From positions 1-64,000 of the forward strand of contig NZ_BAABRU010000019.1 in the NCBI RefSeq assembly GCF_039545135.1: a DNA stretch of 64,000 nucleotides, written 5' to 3'. Origin of the DNA: Herpetosiphon gulosus. Its GTDB lineage: Bacteria; Chloroflexota; Chloroflexia; Chloroflexales; Herpetosiphonaceae. The number at the start of each line of letters is the position of its first letter. Position 1 is the stretch's first letter. Of the stretch, positions 43,007 to 53,509 are shown piece by piece. The notes below the pieces were generated by a model. It searched no databases. It worked only from the letters and a program-made list of their open reading frames with translations, and was not told where the DNA came from. Position numbers and translations under genes: made by a program.

Positions 43007-45048
43007 GTGGAACACCGTTTTCGACCAAAACTACTATTCGTATCTTTGTTGGGATTAGGCTTGTTTGCCTTATTGCCTCAACAACCAAGTCGGGCATCCA
43101 GTCCAGTCCAGTCCAGTCCAGTCCAGTCCAGTCCAGTCCAGTCCAATTCAACCCCTATCCAACCCCAATGGCTGAACCAATTCTAGAGCCAATTCAGGGG
43201 ATGACGGCCATTCCGGTCAGTACCGATGCGATCTTGCCAGAAGATCTGGATCAACTTTATAGTATTGTTGGCGAATATAGTGGGCAAACCTATAGCTTTC
43301 TTCATTCGCTTGATGCCCAATTGAATGTCCGCACTGATTGGTTTGATAGCAATCAGCAGCCCATTTCGTACACAACCTTCTTAGAACAAGAACGTGCTGC
43401 CTATTGGGCCAGTTATGGTAATTTTGATCAAGAACTGGTTGCTGAACTGGCGTTGAAGCAAGCCAACGATTATATGCCTGTGATGCTTTGGCTCAGTGAT
43501 GAAACCGCCAATAAACAATCGGTCATCACCACCCTCAATAGTCTGACCAGTCAACCCTATCAATTTACCCAAGGGCAGGTTGCCCCAACCTTGTACTCTG
43601 CGTTGCGTAAAGCCGATCTCCAGGCATTGCAATGGGAACCAAGCATCGATCGTATCTATCCCTCGCGCTCATTTGATCCACAGCCCGAGCCGTTGGAAAG
43701 TAATGCGATCCAATCGCCACTGATTCATAGCGCCCTGCAAACGGAATACATTCCAGCATTCTGGCAAGATGAGAACTATGGAGGAGGGCAGAAACTAGCA
43801 GTGATCGAACCAGGCAAAGTCCGCCCCTTATATGTTGATGTGGTTGCCAGCCAAGCCTCATGTACGAATTATCCTTTTGACCCGCATGCGACAGCCGTTG
43901 CCAATGTGATGGCCAGCAGTGGTGTGCTCCTTGGGGTTGCTTCATCTGCCAAGATTATATCTAGCTGTATTAGTGGTGATGGGCAATTAGAGGAGGCCTT
44001 GCATTGGGCCGATATACAAGGCGCAGATGTTACCAATATCAGCCTTGCCTTGGAAGGATCTTCCCAATTAGGCGGCCCAGATCGGGTTGTTGATTACTTT
44101 ATCCGCAGCCGTCATCGATTAGCTGTGGTTGCATCAGGAAATGAAGGAGGATTCGTCGCCACACCTGCCAAAGCATGGAATGCCTTATCAGTTGGCGGCT
44201 TTGAGGATATGAACACCATCAAATGGTCTGGTGATGAAATGCTTGATGTTTATTCCACTGATATGACAGACCATTTTGTTTCCGCATGGCAGAATCCATC
44301 GAATCAAGCAGGAGCCTGGGAAAAACCTGAGGTAACAGCGGTAGGCCTCTTAGAAATGTATGGGTATGGGGCGAATAATACTGAGATCAAATCGTGGGTA
44401 GGCACAAGTGTCGCTGCTCCACAAGTAGTTGGATTAGTTGGGCTACTTTTGAATGTTGATCCTACCTTAGTTAGCTGGCCCGAGGCCATGAAGGCGATCA
44501 TTATGGCTTCATCAGTCCATAATATTGTTGGCCCTCTCTCAATTACGCCCAATGCAGGCGACTTGCGTGATGGGGCTGGGGCGATTGTGGGAACTTTAGC
44601 TCGCGATATTGCCAGCAGCCGTAGTTTGAGCAATTGGACAAGTTGCACCTTTTCATGTTGGGGGGTAATCGAACTCACTGATGAGCAATTTCCAGTCGGC
44701 GCATCGATTGGCGGTAAAATCTGGGCCGCCGCAGGCGAACGGGTGCGGGTGGTAGTCGCTTGGCCTGCCCGCGCGACGGCATACTATCATTTTGGCATGG
44801 AAACGAATTTAAATTTATCGATCCTAAGTCCAAGTAACCAACTGGTAACAAGTTCAAATCGCGTCAATAGTAGCGTTGAGATGGTCGATTTCATTGCACC
44901 CGTCAGTGGCAGTTATTCGATTAACGTGGTCAATGCGGCAAGCCCAGAAACCGAGCATCGGATCGGGCTTGCCGCCCTTGTTTATAATCAAAGCTTGTTA
45001 CTCGAAATTGACAACAACCTTTTTATCCCCATCGCCCAAGCTAATTAA
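43007..45048 (+). CDS. Subtilisin-like (S8) secreted protease, signal peptide currently out of frame (phase-variable)
   Basis: GTG 43007, with GAGGAG eight bases upstream, opens a clear signal peptide (basic EHRFRPK, then LLFVSLLGLGLFALL, cleavage near PSRASS). That frame runs into a tract of nine GTCCA units (43101-43145) and stops at 43184-43186. The protease domain lies in another frame, open from before the tract to 45048. It has VIEPG where subtilases have VIDTG (Glu for the catalytic Asp, 43807), His in DPHATAVA (43885), Asn in ASGNEGG (44140) and Ser in GTSVAAP (44407). Loss of one unit or gain of two joins the frames. A lipoprotein gene follows. Confidence 0.75.
43096..43145 (+). repeat. 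Pentanucleotide tandem repeat (GTCCA)9 inside a coding region
   Basis: ATCCA is followed by nine perfect GTCCA units. Because the unit is five bases, each gain or loss shifts the reading frame, while all frames read the same SSPVQ pentapeptide. It lies exactly between the signal peptide and the mature protease. Confidence 0.92.
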
Positions 45049-45065
45049 TAATGGAGCAATGGATC

Positions 45066-45617
45066 ATGCGAACGATATTCACGCTACTACTATTCATTTT
45101 GTTAGCGGGATGTAGCAGCCAACAGCCAGCCCAAACCTTGCCATTTACGCGGCTTGCAGATCTCGATGATAAGCATGCAGGATTTGATGATTATCCCTAC
45201 GCTGAAGCAGTCTTAAATCTCCGCATGACCCAAACTGCTGGCCAGCAAACAATCTTACTTGAAGAACTTCCGAAGCAGCAAGATCCCTTTGTTGATCGGC
45301 AAGCAATCCAAGCTATTGATACAAAAACAACGCTTATCCTTACGGTTTTTACTTTACGGTATATTAAACGTGGGCATTGGGTCACGATCAATGAAGTCCA
45401 GCGCGACCAACAAACCCTCACAATCAAGGTTGAGTATCATACCCCTGAACCAGGTCAATACCTTACTGGGGGGGCAACAGTCATGTCAATTAGTAGTATT
45501 GCGATTGATCGGGCGCTGCTACCGCCAACTGATAGCTTAATGACGATTCGGGTTGTTGATCAACACCAAACCGAGTGGATTCGACAGGTCTATGAGTTAA
45601 AGCCAATCATTGAGTAG
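45066..45617 (+). CDS. Small lipoprotein of unknown function
   Basis: 183 residues. A lipoprotein signal (MRTIFTLLLFILLAGCSS, lipobox LAGC) is followed by a domain of about 160 residues rich in beta strands that I do not recognise. ATG 45066 has GGAG nine bases upstream. It begins 18 bases after the protease stop and probably shares its mRNA. It could be an inhibitor, chaperone or anchor for the protease; that is inference from position. Confidence 0.75.
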   Translation: MRTIFTLLLFILLAGCSSQQPAQTLPFTRLADLDDKHAGFDDYPYAEAVLNLRMTQTAGQQTILLEELPKQQDPFVDRQAIQAIDTKTTLILTVFTLRYIKRGHWVTINEVQRDQQTLTIKVEYHTPEPGQYLTGGATVMSISSIAIDRALLPPTDSLMTIRVVDQHQTEWIRQVYELKPIIE

Positions 45618-45632
45618 GGGCTTAATCTCAGC

Positions 45633-45674
45633 TTTTGCTCCACCTTAATCATAGCTGGTTAAGGTGGAGCAAAA
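45633..45674. terminator. Strong bidirectional terminator
   Basis: TTTTGCTCCACCTTAA (45633-45648) pairs perfectly with 45659-45674 (16 bp, loop of ten). The T-run/A-run arms suit termination on both strands, between the lipoprotein and queG. Confidence 0.92.
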
Positions 45675-45677
45675 GTT

Positions 45678-47989
<2,312 letters not shown>

Positions 47990-48059
47990 TCAATGCATGT
48001 GGAATATGCTAAATCGTTAGCATGGGCCTAATTCAGGTGTGAACAACGATTGTACCTAG

Positions 48060-48929
48060 TTAGTCGGCAACTTTGCGTTGAAACAAGCCAGCTAAAGCAT
48101 TTTTGCGCGGCGCAAGCACTAATACCAGCAAAAAGATCGCTGTATGAGCCAAAACAATCGATGAGCCAGTTGGTACGCCGTCGATATAGGCCGAAACGTA
48201 AATCCCAATCGTTGCCGCAATTAGGCCTTGCACCGAACCCCAAACGATCATCGACCAAAAGCGTCGCACCACCAACGAAGCAGTTGCCGCAGGCGTAACC
48301 AACATCGCCACCACCAGCACAATCCCAATGCTTTGAATCGCCACCACCACCGTGATCGCCATAATGCTGAGCAGCAAATAGTGCAAAAATCCTACTGGCA
48401 AGCCTTGGGCCGCCGCAGCCGTTTGATCAAAGGTCATTAGCACTAATTCTTTGTAGAGCGCGGCAATCACCACCAGGATTAATCCGCCAACTCCAACAAT
48501 CGTCCAGAGATCGCTCTGGCGCACCGCCAGAATATCGCCAAGCAGCAAGCCAAATAGCTCTTTGTTGTAGCCACGATCACGCGAGAGCAGGAAAATGCCC
48601 AAGGCAAACATGCCAGCAAACAATACTCCGATGGCGGTATCAAGGCTGACTTTGGAGCGACGAGTAATCCAACCAACACCTAAAGCGGTAGCCACCCCAA
48701 AAATCGCCCCGCCCAGCGCAATGTTCCAGCCGAGCATCGAGGCAATTACCACCCCAGGAAATGAGGCATGAGCCAAGGCATCACCAATAAACGATAAATC
48801 TTGGAGTACCACAAATGCGCCGACCACCGAACACAGAATTCCAATCAGGATGGCGGCAAGCAGGGCGCGTTGAGTCGGCGCAAATTGTAAGGGAACCACG
48901 AGACAGTTCCAAAAATCGGTACATTTCAT
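48060..48929 (-). CDS. znuB: Zinc/manganese ABC transporter permease
   Basis: 289 residues with seven to eight membrane segments of the ABC-3 family (FIGDALAHASFPGVVIASMLG, VSLDTAIGVLFAGMFALGIFLL, IQSIGIVLVVAMLVTPAATA). It is the last gene of a minus-strand unit: binding protein, ATPase, permease. A 63-base gap before it holds a dispersed repeat, probably a late insertion within the operon. Confidence 0.9.
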   Translation of the reverse strand: MKCTDFWNCLVVPLQFAPTQRALLAAILIGILCSVVGAFVVLQDLSFIGDALAHASFPGVVIASMLGWNIALGGAIFGVATALGVGWITRRSKVSLDTAIGVLFAGMFALGIFLLSRDRGYNKELFGLLLGDILAVRQSDLWTIVGVGGLILVVIAALYKELVLMTFDQTAAAAQGLPVGFLHYLLLSIMAITVVVAIQSIGIVLVVAMLVTPAATASLVVRRFWSMIVWGSVQGLIAATIGIYVSAYIDGVPTGSSIVLAHTAIFLLVLVLAPRKNALAGLFQRKVAD

Positions 48930-48944
48930 GGATTGGGAACCTTT

Positions 48945-48990
48945 TATAGCTGGCAGGGGCCAGGGGTCAGGGGCTAGGGATCAGGTTTAC
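48945..48990. repeat. Dispersed G-rich repeat inside the znu operon
   Basis: The core AGGGGCCAGGGGTCAGGGG with GGGATCAGG recurs near 56.38 kb in the same sense and near 0.31 kb in the opposite sense. It fills the gap between znuC and znuB. Confidence 0.65.
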
Positions 48991-48991
48991 T

Positions 48992-49855
48992 CTAATTTAC
49001 ATTATTAGCAGTATTACTATCAGTCAAAGCCTGTTTTTCGGTGCAATTGCCATGGTTGCAATCGAGAATGATGCGCTCAGCGCTTGGCACTAAAACCAAC
49101 GAACGACCAAAGGTGGCTTCAACCACTTCGCGAGTCATAACGGCGGTCGGCGGGCCATAGGCAATCAGGCGTTGGTTCAAGCAAAGCAACGCATCAAAAT
49201 GATGTTCAAGATGTTGCAAATGGTGGGTCGTGACTAAAAGCGTGCGGCCTGCACTGCTCAGATCGCGCAGCAGATGCAAAATGACCTCTTGAGTTGGTAC
49301 ATCAACGCCGCTGATTGGCTCATCAAGCAGCAAAACATCGGGTTCTTGGGCCAATGCTCGCGCTAAAAAGACCCGCTGTTGCTGACCACCAGAAAGATCA
49401 GCGATTGAGCGTTCGGCAAAATCTTGCATATTGACTTGTTCGAGCGCAGCATCGGCGAGGGCATAATCGGCTTTTTTCGGGCGACGCAGCCAACCAAGCT
49501 GGCCATAACGCCCCATCAGCACAACATCGCGTACACTGGCCGGAAAGCGCCAATTGACCGCGCTAATTTGCGGGACATAGGCCACTTTGCGCGAACGCTT
49601 GGCCAAGGCTTGACCAGCCACCAAAATTTGGCCTGTTGAAGGAATTAGGCCTAAAATTGCTTTGATCAATGAGGTTTTGCCAGCCCCGTTGGGGCCGATA
49701 ATCCCAATTAATTGGCTAGATTGGGCCTGAAACGAAACATCGCTAAGCACTGTGCGTTGATCATACCGAATAGTAAGTTGACGAACTTCAAGCGCTGGAG
49801 CCAGACTGGTGGTCGATTGAAGCCGAATATGCGCTTGGGAAGCAACCGCTGCCAT
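48992..49855 (-). CDS. znuC: Zinc/manganese ABC transporter ATP-binding protein
   Basis: 287 residues: Walker A GPNGAGKTSL, signature LSGGQQQRVFLARALA, Walker B VLLLDEPISGVD, switch His in LLVTTHHLQ. Energises the metal importer. It lies 82 bases after the binding protein gene. Confidence 0.92.
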   Translation of the reverse strand: MAAVASQAHIRLQSTTSLAPALEVRQLTIRYDQRTVLSDVSFQAQSSQLIGIIGPNGAGKTSLIKAILGLIPSTGQILVAGQALAKRSRKVAYVPQISAVNWRFPASVRDVVLMGRYGQLGWLRRPKKADYALADAALEQVNMQDFAERSIADLSGGQQQRVFLARALAQEPDVLLLDEPISGVDVPTQEVILHLLRDLSSAGRTLLVTTHHLQHLEHHFDALLCLNQRLIAYGPPTAVMTREVVEATFGRSLVLVPSAERIILDCNHGNCTEKQALTDSNTANNVN

Positions 49856-49937
49856 AGAAAAATCCTTCGTTAACGCAAGAAGCTATAGGTAACAGCCGCT
49901 GCTGTTCCTATAGCTACTGCCGTACATCACGTGTGCG

Positions 49938-50948
49938 TTATTTGAGCGCAGCAACAATAGTATTCATATTGTACCGCATCATGTCGATATAGGAAGTTGC
50001 AGTATCGCTGCCTAAAGTGTCGGTATACAACACCGCAATTGTCTCAATCCCAGCTTCATCAGCCAGTAATTGGGCAGTTTTTTGGTTGAACTGCGATTCA
50101 GAGAAAATTGCCGGCACACCACTGGCCTTGACGCTCTCGACTAAGGCTGCTAAATCGCCAGCCGAAAGCTCAGCTTCGGGGTTTTCCAACAATACCCCAG
50201 CAACCTCAAAGCCATAGTGATGGGCAAAATAAGGAAAAGCATCGTGGTTGGTCACCAGTTTACGCCGTTCAGCCGGAATTTGGGCTGCCAAGCCTTGTAA
50301 TTCTTGGTCGAGCGCTTGCAGTTGTCCGAGATAAGCCTCGGCATTAGCTGTATACACATCTTTGCCACTAGGATCGATCGCGCTGAGTTGGTCGCGAATT
50401 GTCAAGGTATACGACATGACATAGGTTGGGTCGAGCCAAAAGTGCGGGTTGCCCTCTTCGTGAGCGTGCTCATCAGCATGTTCTTCATCAGCGTGTTCTT
50501 CGTCGGCGTGTTCTTCCTCAATCACTTCAAAGCCAGCCGATAATTCAACTCGTGGCTGCTCGCTGCCCCCAGCATTTTCAAACAAGGGTTCGAGCCATTC
50601 CTCAAGCGCATGACCATTGAAGAACACAATATTGGCATCGGCGATTTTTTGGCTATCGCCAGGCGTAGCTTGATAATCTTCAGGGCCAGCACCCAAGGGA
50701 ATAATATTATCAACAATCACCCGTTCGCCACCAACTTGCTTGATCACATCGGCCAAAATGCTCATGGTTGTGACGACGCGAATTTGGCTGACTGGCGCGG
50801 TGCTAATTGTCGTTGCCGTTGGCATAATTTGATCAGCGGTGGTGGTTTGTTGTTGGCTTTGGCTAACTTGGCTTGGCTGAACTGTGGCAGTGCTTTGGCC
50901 ACAACCAACCATCAACACCAGCAACAACACTAAACTATATCGACGCAT
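49938..50948 (-). CDS. znuA: Zinc-binding lipoprotein of ABC importer
   Basis: 336 residues. A lipoprotein signal (LVLLLVLMVGCGQ) leads to a cluster A-I fold with metal-ligand His residues (FFNGHALEEWL, NPHFWLDP, NHDAFPYFAHHYG). A His/Asp/Glu-rich loop made of repeated EEHAD units (about 150-170) is typical of zinc rather than manganese carriers. Codons in this loop form 15-base repeats. An A/T-rich palindrome lies upstream (50993-51005). Confidence 0.93.
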   Translation of the reverse strand: MRRYSLVLLLVLMVGCGQSTATVQPSQVSQSQQQTTTADQIMPTATTISTAPVSQIRVVTTMSILADVIKQVGGERVIVDNIIPLGAGPEDYQATPGDSQKIADANIVFFNGHALEEWLEPLFENAGGSEQPRVELSAGFEVIEEEHADEEHADEEHADEHAHEEGNPHFWLDPTYVMSYTLTIRDQLSAIDPSGKDVYTANAEAYLGQLQALDQELQGLAAQIPAERRKLVTNHDAFPYFAHHYGFEVAGVLLENPEAELSAGDLAALVESVKASGVPAIFSESQFNQKTAQLLADEAGIETIAVLYTDTLGSDTATSYIDMMRYNMNTIVAALK

Positions 50949-50992
50949 TGAATTGAAATCCTTAGCTAATTGATATTAATCTCAGTATAAAA

Positions 50993-51005
50993 GAGATAAT
51001 ATCTC
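50993..51005. promoter_or_regulatory. Palindromic operator candidate upstream of znuA
   Basis: GAGATA-A-TATCTC is a perfect 13-base palindrome 45 bases upstream of znuA, beside a TATACT box on the minus strand. Position and symmetry fit a binding site for a metal-responsive repressor (Fur/Zur or DtxR type). Which one is not known. Confidence 0.5.
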
Positions 51006-51019
51006 AATAAATGGTTTTT

Positions 51020-51052
51020 TGTCAAAAAAAAGCCCATTGCCTGGAGGGCAAT
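51020..51052 (-). terminator. Terminator of the sigma factor / small protein unit
   Basis: On the minus strand a hairpin with CATTGCC/GGCAATG arms is followed by GCTTTTTTT. It ends the unit formed by the sigma factor and the 58-residue protein, before the znu promoter. Confidence 0.8.
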
Positions 51053-51079
51053 GAGCCGATGGATATCAGCACATCGGTA

Positions 51080-51256
51080 TCATAATACCGCAATAATGCT
51101 TAATGTGCTGAGAATTAACATCAAATAGACTGCCAATCGCCAAGTATAGAGGGAAATCGATTGGCTACTAGCTGGAACTTGCAGCATATGGGCTTCCCCC
51201 AGCACTAGTGCAAGTGCTCCAACGACACACAACATCACCATAAGTGTGATTTGCAT
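51080..51256 (-). CDS. 58-residue membrane protein
   Basis: ATG 51256 has a perfect AAGGAGG six bases upstream. The protein has two hydrophobic helices: LMVMLCVVGALALVLG and LAVYLMLILSTLSIIAVL, joined by a short polar loop. No homologue is recognised. It starts 73 bases after the ECF sigma factor stop, and both end at one terminator. By position it could be a minimal regulator or partner of the sigma factor, but it lacks a cytoplasmic anti-sigma domain. Confidence 0.75.
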   Translation of the reverse strand: MQITLMVMLCVVGALALVLGEAHMLQVPASSQSISLYTWRLAVYLMLILSTLSIIAVL

Positions 51257-51329
51257 AGGACACCTCCTTGCGGGAACTGCCGCCAGATGGATGTTGCAGC
51301 AGCTATACGCCCCAAATCAAAAAGGTGTT

Positions 51330-51896
51330 TCAAACTTCGGCCATATAACAAGCCAAAGCGCGGCGCAAGGTGGGGTAGGCTTGTTGCAAATAGCCATACA
51401 CGGTGTCGGGGCTAATTCCCAACGAGCATGAGGCCTCTTGGGCAGTCATTCCTTGCAAATAACACAAATTGATCGCCATGCGTTGGCGAGTTGGCAGTGT
51501 TTCCAGTGCTGCATAAATATATTGGCTTAATTCAGCCGAAAGCGTTGCATCGCCCAAATCGCCAACACTCATTCGCTCATCCAGTTCATTCAAGTTGGTT
51601 TGGGGTCGTTGGCGACGGCGATAATCAAGCGCAGCATTAATCGTAATCCGATGCAGCCATGTGCCGAGGCTACTACGGCCTTCAAAGCGATTAATATGCT
51701 CAGCAGCACGAATAAAACTCTCTTGCACAATATCATCAGCTTCATCATCGGAGTAAACATAGCGCCGAGCTAAGCGTTGCAGCTGTGGTGCGAAGGTTTG
51801 TAAAAAATAATTAAAGGCCGCATCGTCGCGCTGGCGCAACCCAGCAACCAGACTAGCTTCATTTAATTCTTGGCTGCTAGGTTGAAAAGCAAGCAT
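51330..51896 (-). CDS. ECF-type RNA polymerase sigma factor
   Basis: About 188 residues: region 2 (DDEADDIVQESFIRAAEHI, RSSLGTWLHRITINAALD) and region 4 (LPTRQRMAINLCYLQGMT, GISPDTVYGYLQQA). Directs RNA polymerase to a small regulon, probably envelope stress. No classical anti-sigma factor lies beside it; the only co-transcribed gene is the 58-residue membrane protein. ATG 51896 follows AAGGA by eight bases. Confidence 0.92.
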   Translation of the reverse strand: MLAFQPSSQELNEASLVAGLRQRDDAAFNYFLQTFAPQLQRLARRYVYSDDEADDIVQESFIRAAEHINRFEGRSSLGTWLHRITINAALDYRRRQRPQTNLNELDERMSVGDLGDATLSAELSQYIYAALETLPTRQRMAINLCYLQGMTAQEASCSLGISPDTVYGYLQQAYPTLRRALACYMAEV

Positions 51897-52177
51897 CACA
51901 ACAGTCCTTCGCTAGGAATAATCAGCAATCTATAGGCTCAATTCAGCGGTGTTGCAACTTTAGCACAAGCGCCTGCTAAGCCCCGTATCCAAGAACACGA
52001 CTTTTGGATAGACCCATGAGTAACATAGGTTCAGCCCAAAATAGCGCAATAGTCCTAGGTTAAAAAAGGCCTAGTTAGGTGGATCGTAAGCCGATTCGTG
52101 ATAGGCTTAATCCTATACCATTCAGTGGACTAATTGGGGATTCATTGAACGGTTGCAATTTAATAGGAGGCGATGTC

Positions 52178-53404
52178 ATGCGACGACGCATTCGTTGGCT
52201 ACTGTTAATCGGTGGAGTTGTTGGCCTCGGTTTGGCGGTTGGAATTGGCTGGTGGCAACGCGATCAACCAGCAGTTAAGCTCAATCGAACGCTCGTTCAA
52301 GATCAAGCTGGCAATATTCAACTGATCGATAGTCATAATCAATCATTAACCTTGACCAACGATGCCTCATCAATCGTGCAATATATTCAGGTTACGCCTG
52401 CGCCCGATGGCCAACACGTAGCCTATATTCAACTAACGCCCACGGTGATCGAAATTCGGGTACAAGCCTTCGATGGCAGCCCCGCTCGCACAGTTTTCAG
52501 CGATTTCAACCTGCGCCCGTTTTATCTTTACTGGTCGCCCAATAGCCAAATGCTGGCCTTTTTAGCGTCGGGCACAACCATGGAATTGTATGTTGTGCCC
52601 GCTGATGGCTCGGAAGTAGCGCATAAAGTGCGTGATGGTCAACCATCGTATTTCGCTTGGAAACCCGATAGCAGCGCTTTGCTGTTGCACACTGGCGGCG
52701 GCACTCCGGTTGGCAACACAGCAGTCCACTCAGTTCAATCCAAAGATTTAACCTTTTTCAAGGAAACTGCTGGCGATTTTCAAGCTCCTGCTTGGAATGC
52801 TGATGGCTCGGCTCGGGTGGTGGTGGTGGCTGATGGCGAGATCAATCAACTGATGAAGATTGATCAGGCGGGGCAACAAGCCTTGAGCGAACCAACCAGC
52901 GATGGCTTTATGTTTGTGCTTTCGCCCGACCGTGCCAAAGTGGCCTACCAAACCTTTGGCCTGCAAACCCGCTCAGGCTTGATGATTCAAACAATTGCCA
53001 CAGGCAAAAGCCAAAGTTTTGAAACTGCGCGTCCATTGGCATTTTTCTGGTCGCCTGATGGGCATTCGGTGGCCTTGTTGGTTGCCGATGCTCGCCCACG
53101 CGGCCCCAGCGGCGATGCAGGCATTATCAAGGTCAGTCGCCAAACTCAAACTGGGGTGCAAGTGCATTGGGAAGTCCTGAATGTCGAATCAGGCCAAGTT
53201 AAACGGCTTAAATCGTTTGCGCCAAGTGGGCCTTTTTTGAATGTATTGCCCTACTTTGACCAATATGCCGCCTCGTTAACCTTCTGGTCGAGCGATAGCC
53301 AATATCTGCTCAACAATAGCAGCGACGGGGTTTGGCAAATTCATGTTGAAACAGGCGCAGAACAGCAACTTACGACAGGAGCATTTGGGGTTGCCGTGCC
53401 GTGA
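52178..53404 (+). CDS. Membrane-anchored beta-propeller protein (TolB/WD40-like)
   Basis: 408 residues. One N-terminal membrane anchor (WLLLIGGVVGLGLAVGIGWW) is followed by an outward domain with repeated propeller blades: FYLYWSPNSQMLAFLA, PSYFAWKPDSSALLL, PAWNADGSARVVVV, FVLSPDRAKVAYQT, LAFFWSPDGHSVALL and LTFWSSDSQYLLNN. Probably a binding or scaffold protein. ATG 52178 has AGGAGG seven bases upstream. Confidence 0.8.
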   Translation: MRRRIRWLLLIGGVVGLGLAVGIGWWQRDQPAVKLNRTLVQDQAGNIQLIDSHNQSLTLTNDASSIVQYIQVTPAPDGQHVAYIQLTPTVIEIRVQAFDGSPARTVFSDFNLRPFYLYWSPNSQMLAFLASGTTMELYVVPADGSEVAHKVRDGQPSYFAWKPDSSALLLHTGGGTPVGNTAVHSVQSKDLTFFKETAGDFQAPAWNADGSARVVVVADGEINQLMKIDQAGQQALSEPTSDGFMFVLSPDRAKVAYQTFGLQTRSGLMIQTIATGKSQSFETARPLAFFWSPDGHSVALLVADARPRGPSGDAGIIKVSRQTQTGVQVHWEVLNVESGQVKRLKSFAPSGPFLNVLPYFDQYAASLTFWSSDSQYLLNNSSDGVWQIHVETGAEQQLTTGAFGVAVP

Positions 53405-53420
53405 GCCACTAGACTTGATT

Positions 53421-53485
53421 CTGGTAGCGATGCTATAATCGCCATGCAGGCCAGTGGTCATGAGGGAGCCACTGATCGCTACCAG
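53421..53485. repeat. Nested inverted repeat around a TATAAT box
   Basis: Outer arms CTGGTAGCGAT (53421-53431) and ATCGCTACCAG (53475-53485) enclose CAGTGG/CCACTG (53452-53457 with 53469-53474) and an extended -10 TGCTATAAT (53431-53439). It could be an operator, or a cruciform controlling the secreted protein gene that follows. Confidence 0.6.
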
Positions 53486-53509
53486 CAATCCCCTCGTTGA
53501 GATTTGATG

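Noticed and set aside
43096-43145. CRISPR-like array
   Set aside because: Units are five bases without spacers; it is a microsatellite in a gene.
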